DNA of 64,000 nt from the NCBI GenBank assembly GCA_024641245.1, contig JAHEDK010000005.1, positions 45,489 through 109,488 on the forward strand, read 5' to 3'. A program made the position numbers and the translations under genes. Shown one piece after another: positions 25,763-33,798 of the stretch (position 1 is the stretch's first letter; each line of letters begins with the position of its first letter). The notes under the pieces are model-generated. The model was given only the letters and a program-made list of their open reading frames with translations, was not told where the DNA came from and ran no database searches. The stretch comes from Actinomycetes bacterium. GTDB lineage: Bacteria > Actinomycetota > Acidimicrobiia > Spongiisociales > JAHEDJ01.

Positions 25763-27073
25763 ATGCGTTTCGTGGCCCTGTCGCTCGTCCTGGCACTTGT
25801 GGCGGCCGCCTGCGGTGGCGGAGAGACTCGCCCGACGAACGGCGCGCCGGCTCCGGGTGGCGATACCGTGTCCGGCATGCTCGTCGCATCAGATGTCGAC
25901 CGCGCCGATCCGGATGCCCCGGCCACCGACGTCGGGGCCGTATCCGCGGGTCTCCAGGGTTTTGCCGCCCGTCTATACGGCAGCCTGGCCGGTCCTGAAG
26001 GGAACCTGGTGTTCTCGCCGGTCAGCATCTCCACCGCCCTGGCCATGGCCTATGCGGGCGCGGCCGGGACAACGGCGGAAGAGATGGCCTCCGTCCTCGG
26101 GAATCCCCTGACCGCCGAGGAGTTTCACGCGGCCATCAATGTGCTCGATCAGGCCATCGAATCAAGGAATCGCCAGGCCACGGAACAAGAGGGCGGTGTC
26201 GAGATCAGCATCGCCAACAGCCTGTGGGGCCAGGACGGGATGGTGTTCCGGGATGCCTTTCTCGATCTCCTCGCCCTCGACTACGGCGCCGGAATGCGGG
26301 TGGTTGACTTCATCGATCCGGCGGCTCGGGAAGAGTCTCGCCTCACCATCAACGATTGGGTGGCGGGGGAGACCAACGATCGCATCGAGGATCTCCTCGG
26401 GGAAGGTGTCCTCGATGAACTGGTCCGCCTGGTGCTGGTGAACGCCGTGTATCTGAATGCCGCCTGGCTCATGCCGTTCGATGAGGCAGGCACTGTGGAG
26501 GCACCCTTCACCCTCCTGGACGGATCTGAAGTGCCGGTGCCGATGATGCACACCGACGCTTCGATGCCCTTCGGGCGTGGTGATCGCTGGCAAGCGCTGC
26601 AGATCCCATACGCAGGTGGCGAATTGGGGATGCTCGTTATTCTTCCAGACCAAGGCGCTTTCTCGCCGGTCGAAGCATCATTGTCAGATGGGCTCATCGA
26701 TAAGGCGGTGGAGTCGCTGTCGCCCGATCAGATAATCCTCGCTCTCCCCAAGTTCGAGATACGTACACAGATCGGCCTGGTGCCGGCCTTGCAGGCGATT
26801 GGCCTGGAAGAGGCAACGAGCACCGAGGCCGATTTCTCCGGAATGACGGGCGCGAAGGACCTGTTCATCAGCGACGTCGTCCACGAAGCCTGGATCTCCG
26901 CTGACGAGGCTGGAACCGAGGCGGCCGCGGCCACAGGGGTGATCATGTCTCTGACCGCGGCTCCGACGGAACCGCTCCCGTTCGTGGTTGATCGTCCGTT
27001 CTTGTTCGCACTTCGAGACGCGGCAACCGGCTCGATCCTCTTCATAGGCCGGGTGGTCGATCCGAGGGGCTAG
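25763..27073 (+). CDS. Lipoprotein serpin (serine protease inhibitor)
   Basis: A suicide inhibitor of proteases anchored on the outer face of the membrane. The 436 residues start with a lipoprotein signal ending in LVAAAC (Cys17) and a linker of about 50 residues, then the serpin fold: NLVFSPVSISTALAMAYAGA, NAVYLNAAWLMPF, and the C-terminal PFVVDRPFLFALRD-type strand. The reactive-loop hinge is GTEAAAATG (Gly384-Gly392), the small-residue pattern of true inhibitors. Counting from Gly384 as P15 places P1 at Thr398, which suggests an elastase-like target. GAAGGAG lies seven bases upstream of the ATG. Serpins are patchy in bacteria, so transfer is possible. Confidence 0.93.
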   Translation: MRFVALSLVLALVAAACGGGETRPTNGAPAPGGDTVSGMLVASDVDRADPDAPATDVGAVSAGLQGFAARLYGSLAGPEGNLVFSPVSISTALAMAYAGAAGTTAEEMASVLGNPLTAEEFHAAINVLDQAIESRNRQATEQEGGVEISIANSLWGQDGMVFRDAFLDLLALDYGAGMRVVDFIDPAAREESRLTINDWVAGETNDRIEDLLGEGVLDELVRLVLVNAVYLNAAWLMPFDEAGTVEAPFTLLDGSEVPVPMMHTDASMPFGRGDRWQALQIPYAGGELGMLVILPDQGAFSPVEASLSDGLIDKAVESLSPDQIILALPKFEIRTQIGLVPALQAIGLEEATSTEADFSGMTGAKDLFISDVVHEAWISADEAGTEAAAATGVIMSLTAAPTEPLPFVVDRPFLFALRDAATGSILFIGRVVDPRG

Positions 27074-27121
27074 ACGTGTCGCCCGGTCTCAACCGCGCGC
27101 CCGCAGCCTGTGCCCTGGGAG

Positions 27122-27127
27122 TACCCT
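27122..27127 (+). promoter_or_regulatory. Possible -10 element (TACCCT) of PAC2-family gene
   Basis: TACCCT ends eight bases before the ATG at 27136, which would start transcription at or next to the start codon. No clear -35 is seen. It is one of several similar cases in this window. Confidence 0.3.
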
Positions 27128-27135
27128 GGTAAGGC

Positions 27136-27999
27136 ATGTCCCTCTACACCTACCGCCATCAGGCAGATCTCGGTTCACCGGTTCTCATCGCCTCGCTGCA
27201 AGGTTGGGTCGACGCGGCCGGCGTCGGTTCCGCAGCAGCGGAGCATCTGGCTGGTGACGGACCGATCGTGGCCGAGTTCGACGGTGATCAGCTCTTCGAT
27301 TACCGCTCGAGCAGGCCTGTCGTCGACTTCATTGATGGACATCTTCGGAGCCTGGAATGGCCCGATCTCGTCGTCCATCATCGGCGACTGGGTGGGCGCG
27401 ACCTGCTGATCATGCGGGGGACCGAACCAGATCTTCAGTGGAGGGCGTTCGCCGCCGCGGTGTCCGAGTTCGCCCTCATCGCCGGTGTTACGGAGTTCAT
27501 TGCCATCGGCTCGGTTCCAGCCCCGGTCCCGCACACAGTGCCGACTCCGATGATCACCACCTCTCCCGATCCCGATCTACTCGATCCACTGGTACGAAGA
27601 CCGGAGGGTCTGTTGCGAGTCCCTGCTGCCGCGTTGACCGTGCTGTCTCACCGGCTGTCGTCGGATGGGATTCCGGCCCGCGGCTATTGGGCCCAGGTGC
27701 CGCAGTATGTGAGCGGCCCGTTCCATCAGGGCGTCATCGTGTTGCTCGAACGCCTCGCCGATCGCCTGGGCATTTCGATACCGCTCGACTCGCTGCCGGA
27801 AGAGGCGCTCCAGCAGCGAGAGCATCTGGATGGCATCGTGGCCGGTAGGCCCGAAATCCAGAAGGTCGTCGAGAAACTCGAAGAGTTGGTGGAGGAGGGT
27901 GATTCCATCCCGACGGCCGACGAGATCGGATCTCAGGTCGAACAGTACCTCCGGGATTCATCCGACGGTAGCGGGGATCCATTCGGGTCCGAGGGGTAG
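27136..27999 (+). CDS. PAC2-family protein
   Basis: A 287-residue protein of the PAC2 (proteasome assembly chaperone 2-like) family that is common in actinobacteria. The N-terminus SPVLIASLQGWVDAAGVGSAAAEHL and the central ITEF-type strand VTEFIAIGSVPAPVPHT match the family fold, and the acidic C-terminal helical tail is usual. The bacterial role is not established; a link to proteasome or ATP-grasp ligase systems is known only by family naming. It stands alone between the serpin gene and leuS. Confidence 0.82.
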   Translation: MSLYTYRHQADLGSPVLIASLQGWVDAAGVGSAAAEHLAGDGPIVAEFDGDQLFDYRSSRPVVDFIDGHLRSLEWPDLVVHHRRLGGRDLLIMRGTEPDLQWRAFAAAVSEFALIAGVTEFIAIGSVPAPVPHTVPTPMITTSPDPDLLDPLVRRPEGLLRVPAAALTVLSHRLSSDGIPARGYWAQVPQYVSGPFHQGVIVLLERLADRLGISIPLDSLPEEALQQREHLDGIVAGRPEIQKVVEKLEELVEEGDSIPTADEIGSQVEQYLRDSSDGSGDPFGSEG

Positions 28000-28091
28000 C
28001 ACACAGCAGCGCGGGCGCTGAACGTCCGACTATTCCGACTGTAGATCGGTTCCGGCTTGGTACGCTGGCGGCCATTCCAGGAGCAAGGTGA

Positions 28092-30845
28092 ATGGCTGCG
28101 TACGACCATGAGGCGATCGAACGGCATTGGCAGGAACGGTGGGAGGCCGACGGTCTCTACCGCTCGACGGTGGATTGGGAGAAGCCGAAGCACTATGCCC
28201 TGACCATGCTCCCATACCCGTCCGGCGACCTCCACATGGGCCACTGGTATGCAATGACGCCTTCGGACGCTCGCGCCAGGGTGATGAGGATGAAGGGCTA
28301 CAACGTTCTGTTCCCGATGGGCTTCGATGCCTTTGGTCTGCCGGCTGAGAACGCAGCCGTGCAGCGAAACGTGCATCCCGCCAAATGGACGTACGAGAAC
28401 ATCGATCGAATGCGACACCAGCTGCGTTCGATGGGTGCGATGTTCGACTGGGAGCGTGAGGCGGTGAGCTGTGAGCCCTCCTATTACCGCTGGACGGAGT
28501 GGTTCTTCAAGAGGATGTTCGAGCGGGGCATCGCCTATCGAGGCGAAGCCATGGTGAACTGGTCGCCGACGCTCCAGACCGTGCTGGCCAACGAGCAGGT
28601 CATCGACGGGCGCGATGAGCGCAACGGACAACCTGTCGTGCAGAAGCTGATGGAGCAGTGGTTCTTCGCGATCACGAAGTATGCCGATGAGTTGCTCTCC
28701 TACGAAGGAATCGACTGGCCGGACGCCATCAAGGCGATGCAAAACAACTGGATCGGTCGGTCGGAAGGCGCAGAGGTTACTTTTCGGACAGAGGCAGGCG
28801 ATGAGATCGTGGTCTTCACGACCAGGCCGGACACGCTGTGGGGCGCCACCTTCATGGTGCTGGCCCCCGAACATCCGCTGGTCGATTCGATTACATCATC
28901 GGATCGACGCGAGGTCGTCGACGCTTATCGCGTCGCCGCCGCGGCCCGCTCCGAGCTGGAACGGATGGAGGATACGAAAGAGAAGAGCGGGGTGTTCACC
29001 GGAGGGTATGCCGTCAACCCGGTCAATCGAGAACGTGTCCCGGTCTGGATCGCCGACTACGTGCTGCTCTCGTACGGCACCGGCGCCATCATGGCCGTGC
29101 CCGCCCACGACCAGCGTGATTTCGAGTTTGCCCGCCAATTCGAGTTGCCGATCATCCCCGTCATCCGACCTCAGGGGGCTGCACCACCAGCCGAACCCGA
29201 GATGGAAGTTGCATATGTCGGACCGGGGGAAATGGTCAACAGCGGACCGATCGACGGCATCGAGACGACCAACGCGAAGGGTCGGGCGAATCCGTCGATC
29301 GCGGCCACGATCGATTGGCTGGAAAAGGCCGGTGCCGGTCGGGAAGCGATCAACTACCGGCTCAGGGATTGGCTGATTTCGCGGCAGCGGTACTGGGGTT
29401 CACCTATTCCGATGCTGCACCGCGACGATGGCAACGTCGAGCCTGTCGCCGACGAAGACCTGCCGGTGGTCTTGCCCGAGGACGTTGAGTTCGAAGGTCG
29501 CAGCCCGCTGGTCACGAACGAGCAGTTCCTGGCCGCGGTCGACTCGGAGGGCATGCCCGCCCGTCGTGAGACCGACACGATGGACACGTTCATGTGTTCC
29601 TCGTGGTACTGGTTCAGGTATCTCTCACCTGCATTTGAACAAGCCCCGTTCGATCCGGATGAGGCTGCGTACTGGCTCCCCGTCGACGTCTATACCGGCG
29701 GGGCCGAGCACGCAGTCATGCACCTGCTCTACGCACGCTTCTTCGTCAAGGCGATGCGGGACATGGGCGTGTTCGAAGACACAGAGCGGGTCATGCGGGA
29801 GCACGGTCGCGATCCATCGGGTCTGTTTGATGAGCCGTTCGTTGTTCTCCGCAACCAGGGTCAGATCCTGGGTGAGGAACGGGCGGGCGACCGGCTGGTG
29901 GTCGACGGTCATCGTGCGGACGAGCTGGTAGTCGCCTCGTCGATCCGGGTCGATCCCGCCGCCGGTCCGGAAGCGGGCCTTGTGGTTGGCGAGTTGATTC
30001 GCCGAACTGAGAATGCGCTTCAGGTGCAAACGGAAGGTGGTCTCGTGGCGGTCAGGGTCACTGAGGGCGCGACGATCGACATCCCGGCCATTGACGGGAC
30101 CAACGATGTGACCCAGTTGAAACACCACCTGGACATCGAACGTATGTCGAAGTCCAAAGGCAACACCGTCAACCCCGACGAACTGGTCGCTCTCTACGGC
30201 GCCGATACCGTCAGGACCCATTTGATGTTCGCCTTCGAGTGGCAGAAGGGGGGTCCGTGGGACAGCCGCGGGATCGTCGGATCGAGCCGGTTCATCGAGG
30301 ACGTGTGGAAGCTCGCAACCTCCGGGTATCAGCCCGGCACGGTGTCGGAGGAGGCATCGTCGACGCTGCGGCGACGCGTCCATCAGGCCATCGTCAAAGT
30401 CGACGCCGACATGATGGACTTCAAATGGAATACCGCGGTGGCGGCATTGATGACGCTAAGAAACGAGATGCAAGATGCCCTGCGGGCTGCCAACATTTCT
30501 CCGCATGTCTGGGTGGAAGCCAGAGAGACACTGTTGAAGCTTCTTGCTCCCATCGCGCCGCACATCACCGAGGAGTTGTGGCACGCCACCGGTTACGCGA
30601 CGTCCATTCATCTCGAGCCCTGGCCGGAAGCCGACGCGAACATTGCTCGTGAGGACACCGTGACGATGGTCGTTCAGGTCAACGGCAAGGTCCGGGATCG
30701 GATTGAGGTGGATGCGGGCATATCCCCGAAGGACGCCGAGGCTACCGCGCTGGCCTCAGAGAAGATCGCGGCATGGACGGAAGGAAATACCGTTCGCAAA
30801 GTGATTGCCCGCCCGCCGAAACTGGTGAACATCGTCGTCGGCTGA
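28092..30845 (+). CDS. leuS: Leucyl-tRNA synthetase
   Basis: Charges tRNA-Leu. At 917 residues it is longer than the usual 800-870. The class I HIGH motif is HMGH in PSGDLHMGHWY near residue 50, the editing domain has TTRPDTLWGATF, and RMSKSKGN begins at residue 684. About 90 residues before that motif (from EERAGDRLVVDGH to VTQLKHHLD) form an enlarged leucine-specific domain. The C-terminal tRNA-binding domain ends in VRKVIARPPKLVNIVV. The start is followed by the normal EAIERHWQERWE. A TACGCT hexamer lies 25 bases upstream of the ATG. A tandem palindrome pair follows the stop. Confidence 0.97.
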   Translation: MAAYDHEAIERHWQERWEADGLYRSTVDWEKPKHYALTMLPYPSGDLHMGHWYAMTPSDARARVMRMKGYNVLFPMGFDAFGLPAENAAVQRNVHPAKWTYENIDRMRHQLRSMGAMFDWEREAVSCEPSYYRWTEWFFKRMFERGIAYRGEAMVNWSPTLQTVLANEQVIDGRDERNGQPVVQKLMEQWFFAITKYADELLSYEGIDWPDAIKAMQNNWIGRSEGAEVTFRTEAGDEIVVFTTRPDTLWGATFMVLAPEHPLVDSITSSDRREVVDAYRVAAAARSELERMEDTKEKSGVFTGGYAVNPVNRERVPVWIADYVLLSYGTGAIMAVPAHDQRDFEFARQFELPIIPVIRPQGAAPPAEPEMEVAYVGPGEMVNSGPIDGIETTNAKGRANPSIAATIDWLEKAGAGREAINYRLRDWLISRQRYWGSPIPMLHRDDGNVEPVADEDLPVVLPEDVEFEGRSPLVTNEQFLAAVDSEGMPARRETDTMDTFMCSSWYWFRYLSPAFEQAPFDPDEAAYWLPVDVYTGGAEHAVMHLLYARFFVKAMRDMGVFEDTERVMREHGRDPSGLFDEPFVVLRNQGQILGEERAGDRLVVDGHRADELVVASSIRVDPAAGPEAGLVVGELIRRTENALQVQTEGGLVAVRVTEGATIDIPAIDGTNDVTQLKHHLDIERMSKSKGNTVNPDELVALYGADTVRTHLMFAFEWQKGGPWDSRGIVGSSRFIEDVWKLATSGYQPGTVSEEASSTLRRRVHQAIVKVDADMMDFKWNTAVAALMTLRNEMQDALRAANISPHVWVEARETLLKLLAPIAPHITEELWHATGYATSIHLEPWPEADANIAREDTVTMVVQVNGKVRDRIEVDAGISPKDAEATALASEKIAAWTEGNTVRKVIARPPKLVNIVVG

Positions 30846-30858
30846 CGCCCCCGGCCGC

Positions 30859-30907
30859 TTTCTCCGCAATGCAATGGACCGTGGTGGTCCACAGTATTGC
30901 CGAGAAA
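30859..30907. repeat. 49-bp palindromic repeat, copy 1
   Basis: Arms TTTCTCCGCAAT (30859-30870) and ATTGCCGAGAAA (30896-30907) pair with one mismatch. Inside, TGGACC and GGTCCA form a second stem around GTGGT. The unit is repeated 59 bp further on. It lies directly after the leuS stop. Confidence 0.85.
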
Positions 30908-30917
30908 TTGAAGTCCC

Positions 30918-30966
30918 TTTCTCCGCAATGCAATGGACCGTGGTGATTCACAGTATTGCGGAGAAA
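30918..30966. repeat. 49-bp palindromic repeat, copy 2
   Basis: Arms TTTCTCCGCAAT (30918-30929) and ATTGCGGAGAAA (30955-30966) are exact complements. The inner part matches copy 1 except at a few bases, which weaken the inner stem. The two copies are in the same orientation, separated by 10 bp, and end 22 bp before the next gene. Confidence 0.85.
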
Positions 30967-30988
30967 ACCGGGGCTCTAGGATTTGGCG

Positions 30989-31429
30989 ATGGACAAGCGG
31001 ATCTACCAGTCACCCGATCTTCGGTCGCGGGCCCAGTGGGGTGGGGGGTTCGTAGTTGTCTTGATCATCGGGTTCTCGCTGTTCACCCCCTCCTTCGATC
31101 GCCGGCTTTTGTTGTGGTTGATCGCCCTTGTCGTCATCGTCTACTTCTGGCTCATGGCGAGGTCGCGGGTCGAGGTCGAAGGTTCGGACGTCACGGTGAT
31201 CAACTTCGGACGGCGGCACCGGCTCGCCCGCGGAGACATACTCGAGTGTGGGATGGGCACTCGCCCGCTGATCGGCCCGGTTGGCAGGTTTCGCATGCGG
31301 GATGGATCGGAGGTCCATCTGTACGGGCTCCAACCGCGTCGCGAGGCCGGTGATGACACACTGCGAAGCGATGAGTTGGCCGCGCTCGCATTCACCATCG
31401 GGACCGGCGGTCCGATGAACCCGACGTAG
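30989..31429 (+). CDS. Small membrane protein with PH-like domain
   Basis: A 146-residue protein with two closely spaced membrane helices (about residues 17-34 and 38-55) followed by a soluble all-beta region. VEVEGSDVTVINFGRRHRLARGDI resembles the bacterial PH domain found in many actinobacterial membrane proteins. Function is unknown. I chose the ATG at 30989 over a TTG six bases earlier because AGGA lies seven bases before the ATG. It sits between leuS and lgt with the palindromic repeats just upstream. Confidence 0.7.
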   Translation: MDKRIYQSPDLRSRAQWGGGFVVVLIIGFSLFTPSFDRRLLLWLIALVVIVYFWLMARSRVEVEGSDVTVINFGRRHRLARGDILECGMGTRPLIGPVGRFRMRDGSEVHLYGLQPRREAGDDTLRSDELAALAFTIGTGGPMNPT

Positions 31430-31472
31430 TCCGATGCTTGCGTATGCGCCCACCTGTGCGAGCATTGCCAGC

Positions 31473-32279
31473 GTGATTACACCGTCTATCCCTTCCCCGC
31501 CGATCAACATCCTCGAGGTCGGACCTCTCGACATCCATTTCTACGGGATCCTCATCGGTATCGGTGTGGTCGTGGCGATGATCATCACCGAGCGTCGGTA
31601 TCTCCGTTTCGGAGGCGATCCAACCGACGTCGAGAAGGCCGCCTTCTGGGCGGTGGTCATCGGATTCCTCGGGGCGCGCACTGCCTATGTGAGCACCCAC
31701 CTTTCGCGCTTCGAGGGTCGCTGGCTGCATGTTTTCGCGATTTGGGAAGGCGGACTGGCGCTGTTCGGTGGTCTGACCGGCGGGGCGATTGCAGCTATCT
31801 GGGTGATGCGACGGCGCGGCGGCGACTTCCCGGCCTTCGCTGATGCCGTTGCCGTTGGCCTCCCGGCAGCTCAGGCGATCGGCCGCTGGGGCAACTACTT
31901 CAATCAAGAGTTGTTCGGAACGCCCACGGATCTCCCCTGGGGCCTCGAGATCGCCCGTCGCTACCGGCCGGCCGACTACATCGATTTCGAGACGTTCCAC
32001 CCGACGTTTTTGTACGAGTCGCTCTGGAATCTATGGGTCATTGCCCTGCTCCTGACCGTCGAACGCAAGTTCAAGCTGAAACGGGGCTCCATCCTGTTGG
32101 TGTATTTCGTCGCCTACGGCACCGGACGGTTCTTGTTGGAACTGATCAGGACCGACACGACGTTCCGTGTATTCGGGATCAGCAGAAATGGTTGGGTCAG
32201 CATCGCGGTGGTCATCGGCGGTGTGATCGGATTGTGGCTTCGCAATCGGACGAGGGACGAACAGCCGATCACGGCCTGA
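31473..32279 (+). CDS. lgt: Prolipoprotein diacylglyceryl transferase
   Basis: Transfers diacylglycerol from phosphatidylglycerol to the lipobox cysteine of prelipoproteins, in the cytoplasmic membrane. Family marks are the N-terminal PSIPSPPINILEVGP, FYGILIGIGV, the Arg-rich GFLGARTAYV region, and the signature IGRWGNYFNQELFG. With GTG at 31473 it has 268 residues and the family-like MITPSIPSPP start; an ATG at 31434 would add 13 unrelated residues. It is needed by the lipoproteins encoded at 8241, 25763 and 60420. Confidence 0.95.
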   Translation: MITPSIPSPPINILEVGPLDIHFYGILIGIGVVVAMIITERRYLRFGGDPTDVEKAAFWAVVIGFLGARTAYVSTHLSRFEGRWLHVFAIWEGGLALFGGLTGGAIAAIWVMRRRGGDFPAFADAVAVGLPAAQAIGRWGNYFNQELFGTPTDLPWGLEIARRYRPADYIDFETFHPTFLYESLWNLWVIALLLTVERKFKLKRGSILLVYFVAYGTGRFLLELIRTDTTFRVFGISRNGWVSIAVVIGGVIGLWLRNRTRDEQPITA

Positions 32280-32315
32280 GCGCGGATCAGCACGTTGGCT
32301 CTCGACTCATGACGC

Positions 32316-33119
32316 TCACTCGATCTTGATGTCATCGAGACCGTCTTCGGGGTCCGGGTATTTCATTCCCAGCCGCGTGAGGGCGTCGACGATGATCGTG
32401 GATATGGCCAGATTGCGATACCACTTGCGATCCGCAGGAATCACATACCACGGTGCCGATTCGGTCGACGTTCGGGTGAGTGCCTCTTCATATGCTTCGA
32501 CGTAATCCCCCCACAGTTCTCGCTCCGCCAAATCTCCTTTGGCGAACTTCCATTGCTTGTGCGGTTCGTCGAGGCGAGCCTCGAGCCGTGCCTTCTGTTC
32601 GTCCTTCGAGATGTGTAAGAAGAACTTGAGGATTGTGGTGCCTTCGTCGGCGAGCAACTGCTCGAACGCGTTGATGTGGTCGTAGCGCCGCCGCCACCGG
32701 TGCTCGGGGACCAGGCTGTGGACCCTGACGACCAGCACGTCTTCGTAGTGTGATCGGTTGAAGATGGCGATCTCTCCGGATCCCGGCGTGTGGTTGTGCA
32801 CCCGCCACAAGTAGTCGTGGGCCAGTTCGGAGGAGGTGGGTTTCTTGAAGCTCGCCACTTTGACACCCTGCGGGTTGGTGCCGTCGAAGACGTGACGGAT
32901 CGTCCCATCCTTTCCGCCCGTATCCATTGCTTGAAGAACGATTAGTACTTTGTGTTTGCCCTCTGCGTAGAGCACTTCCTGCAGCGCCTCGAGCTGCGCA
33001 TTCAGTTCCTTGATCCTCGCCTTTCCCGCCCGTTTGTCGCCGGGGAAGCCCTGCACATCTCTGGTGTCGCGAGCGGCGATCTGGGCAGCCTGGCCCGGCT
33101 CGACTCGATAGCAATGCAT
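32316..33119 (-). CDS. ppk2: Polyphosphate kinase 2 family protein
   Basis: Transfers phosphate between polyphosphate and nucleotides. The 267-residue single-domain protein has Walker A in LQAMDTGGKDGTIRHV, FNRSHYEDVLVVRVH as the Walker B region, and the basic lid segment HRWRRRYDHINAFEQLL. The ATG at 33119 has GAGAGGAG upstream; an earlier in-frame start at 33191 lacks support. The size suggests a class I or III nucleotide-phosphorylating enzyme, but sequence reading alone does not fix AMP versus ADP or GDP preference. It is divergent from comEA. Confidence 0.93.
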   Translation of the reverse strand: MHCYRVEPGQAAQIAARDTRDVQGFPGDKRAGKARIKELNAQLEALQEVLYAEGKHKVLIVLQAMDTGGKDGTIRHVFDGTNPQGVKVASFKKPTSSELAHDYLWRVHNHTPGSGEIAIFNRSHYEDVLVVRVHSLVPEHRWRRRYDHINAFEQLLADEGTTILKFFLHISKDEQKARLEARLDEPHKQWKFAKGDLAERELWGDYVEAYEEALTRTSTESAPWYVIPADRKWYRNLAISTIIVDALTRLGMKYPDPEDGLDDIKIE

Positions 33120-33243
33120 TGGGATTCTCCTCTCGGGACGCCACTTGAACCCTAGTGAGCGTGTTCGAACCCCTTCCGCCGAAACTCGCATCGTGATAGA
33201 CGTGTGGGGCGGCGAGAGACAGGGGAGTCACACAAGGAGTCGC

Positions 33244-33798
33244 GTGCAACCTCAGCACCTGGTCGCCGGCGGGGTCGCTTTGCTGATCGCGATCGGATCG
33301 GGTATCTGGTTTGGTGGGAGGCCCGCCGAACCTCTGCCAATGGTGATAGATCGAGGCACGGTGCAGTTGGACACAACGCCGGCGGCGGGGCTGACAGTCC
33401 ACGTGTCCGGGGCGGTCGCTGAGCCGGGACTGGTCGAATTGTCGACGGGTGCACGTGTTGCCGATGCCCTAGCGGCGGCCGGCGGGGCTCTTCCATCGGC
33501 CGACCTAACGGCGTTGAATCTCGCCGCGCCCGTCATCGATGGAACGCTGATCGTGGTCGTCCAGGAGGGGGATTCTGGAGGGCCTCCTCTCCAACCGGGT
33601 GACGGCCGGGTCAGGATCAATACGGCGACAACCGAAGAGATCGCCACCTTGCCGGGCATCGGGCCGGTGCTGGCCCAACGTATCGCCGATTACCGCGAAG
33701 CCAACGGCCCTTTCGGCGTTGTCGAAGACCTTCTCGACGTCCCAGGGATCGGTGAAGGCAAACTTGCCACGATTCGGGATTCCGTGGCCATTCCGTGA
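33244..33798 (+). CDS. comEA: ComEA-type DNA-binding protein
   Basis: Binds incoming double-stranded DNA outside the membrane for transformation-type uptake. The 184 residues have one N-terminal anchor (LVAGGVALLIAIGSGIWFG), a SLBB domain (LTVHVSGAVAEPGLVELS), then the helix-hairpin-helix pair: INTATTEEIATLPGIGPVLA and VEDLLDVPGIGEGKLATI. I chose GTG at 33244 because AAGGAG lies four bases upstream and the anchor then starts near the N-terminus; earlier in-frame starts exist. The stop overlaps comEC. Confidence 0.93.
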   Translation: MQPQHLVAGGVALLIAIGSGIWFGGRPAEPLPMVIDRGTVQLDTTPAAGLTVHVSGAVAEPGLVELSTGARVADALAAAGGALPSADLTALNLAAPVIDGTLIVVVQEGDSGGPPLQPGDGRVRINTATTEEIATLPGIGPVLAQRIADYREANGPFGVVEDLLDVPGIGEGKLATIRDSVAIP

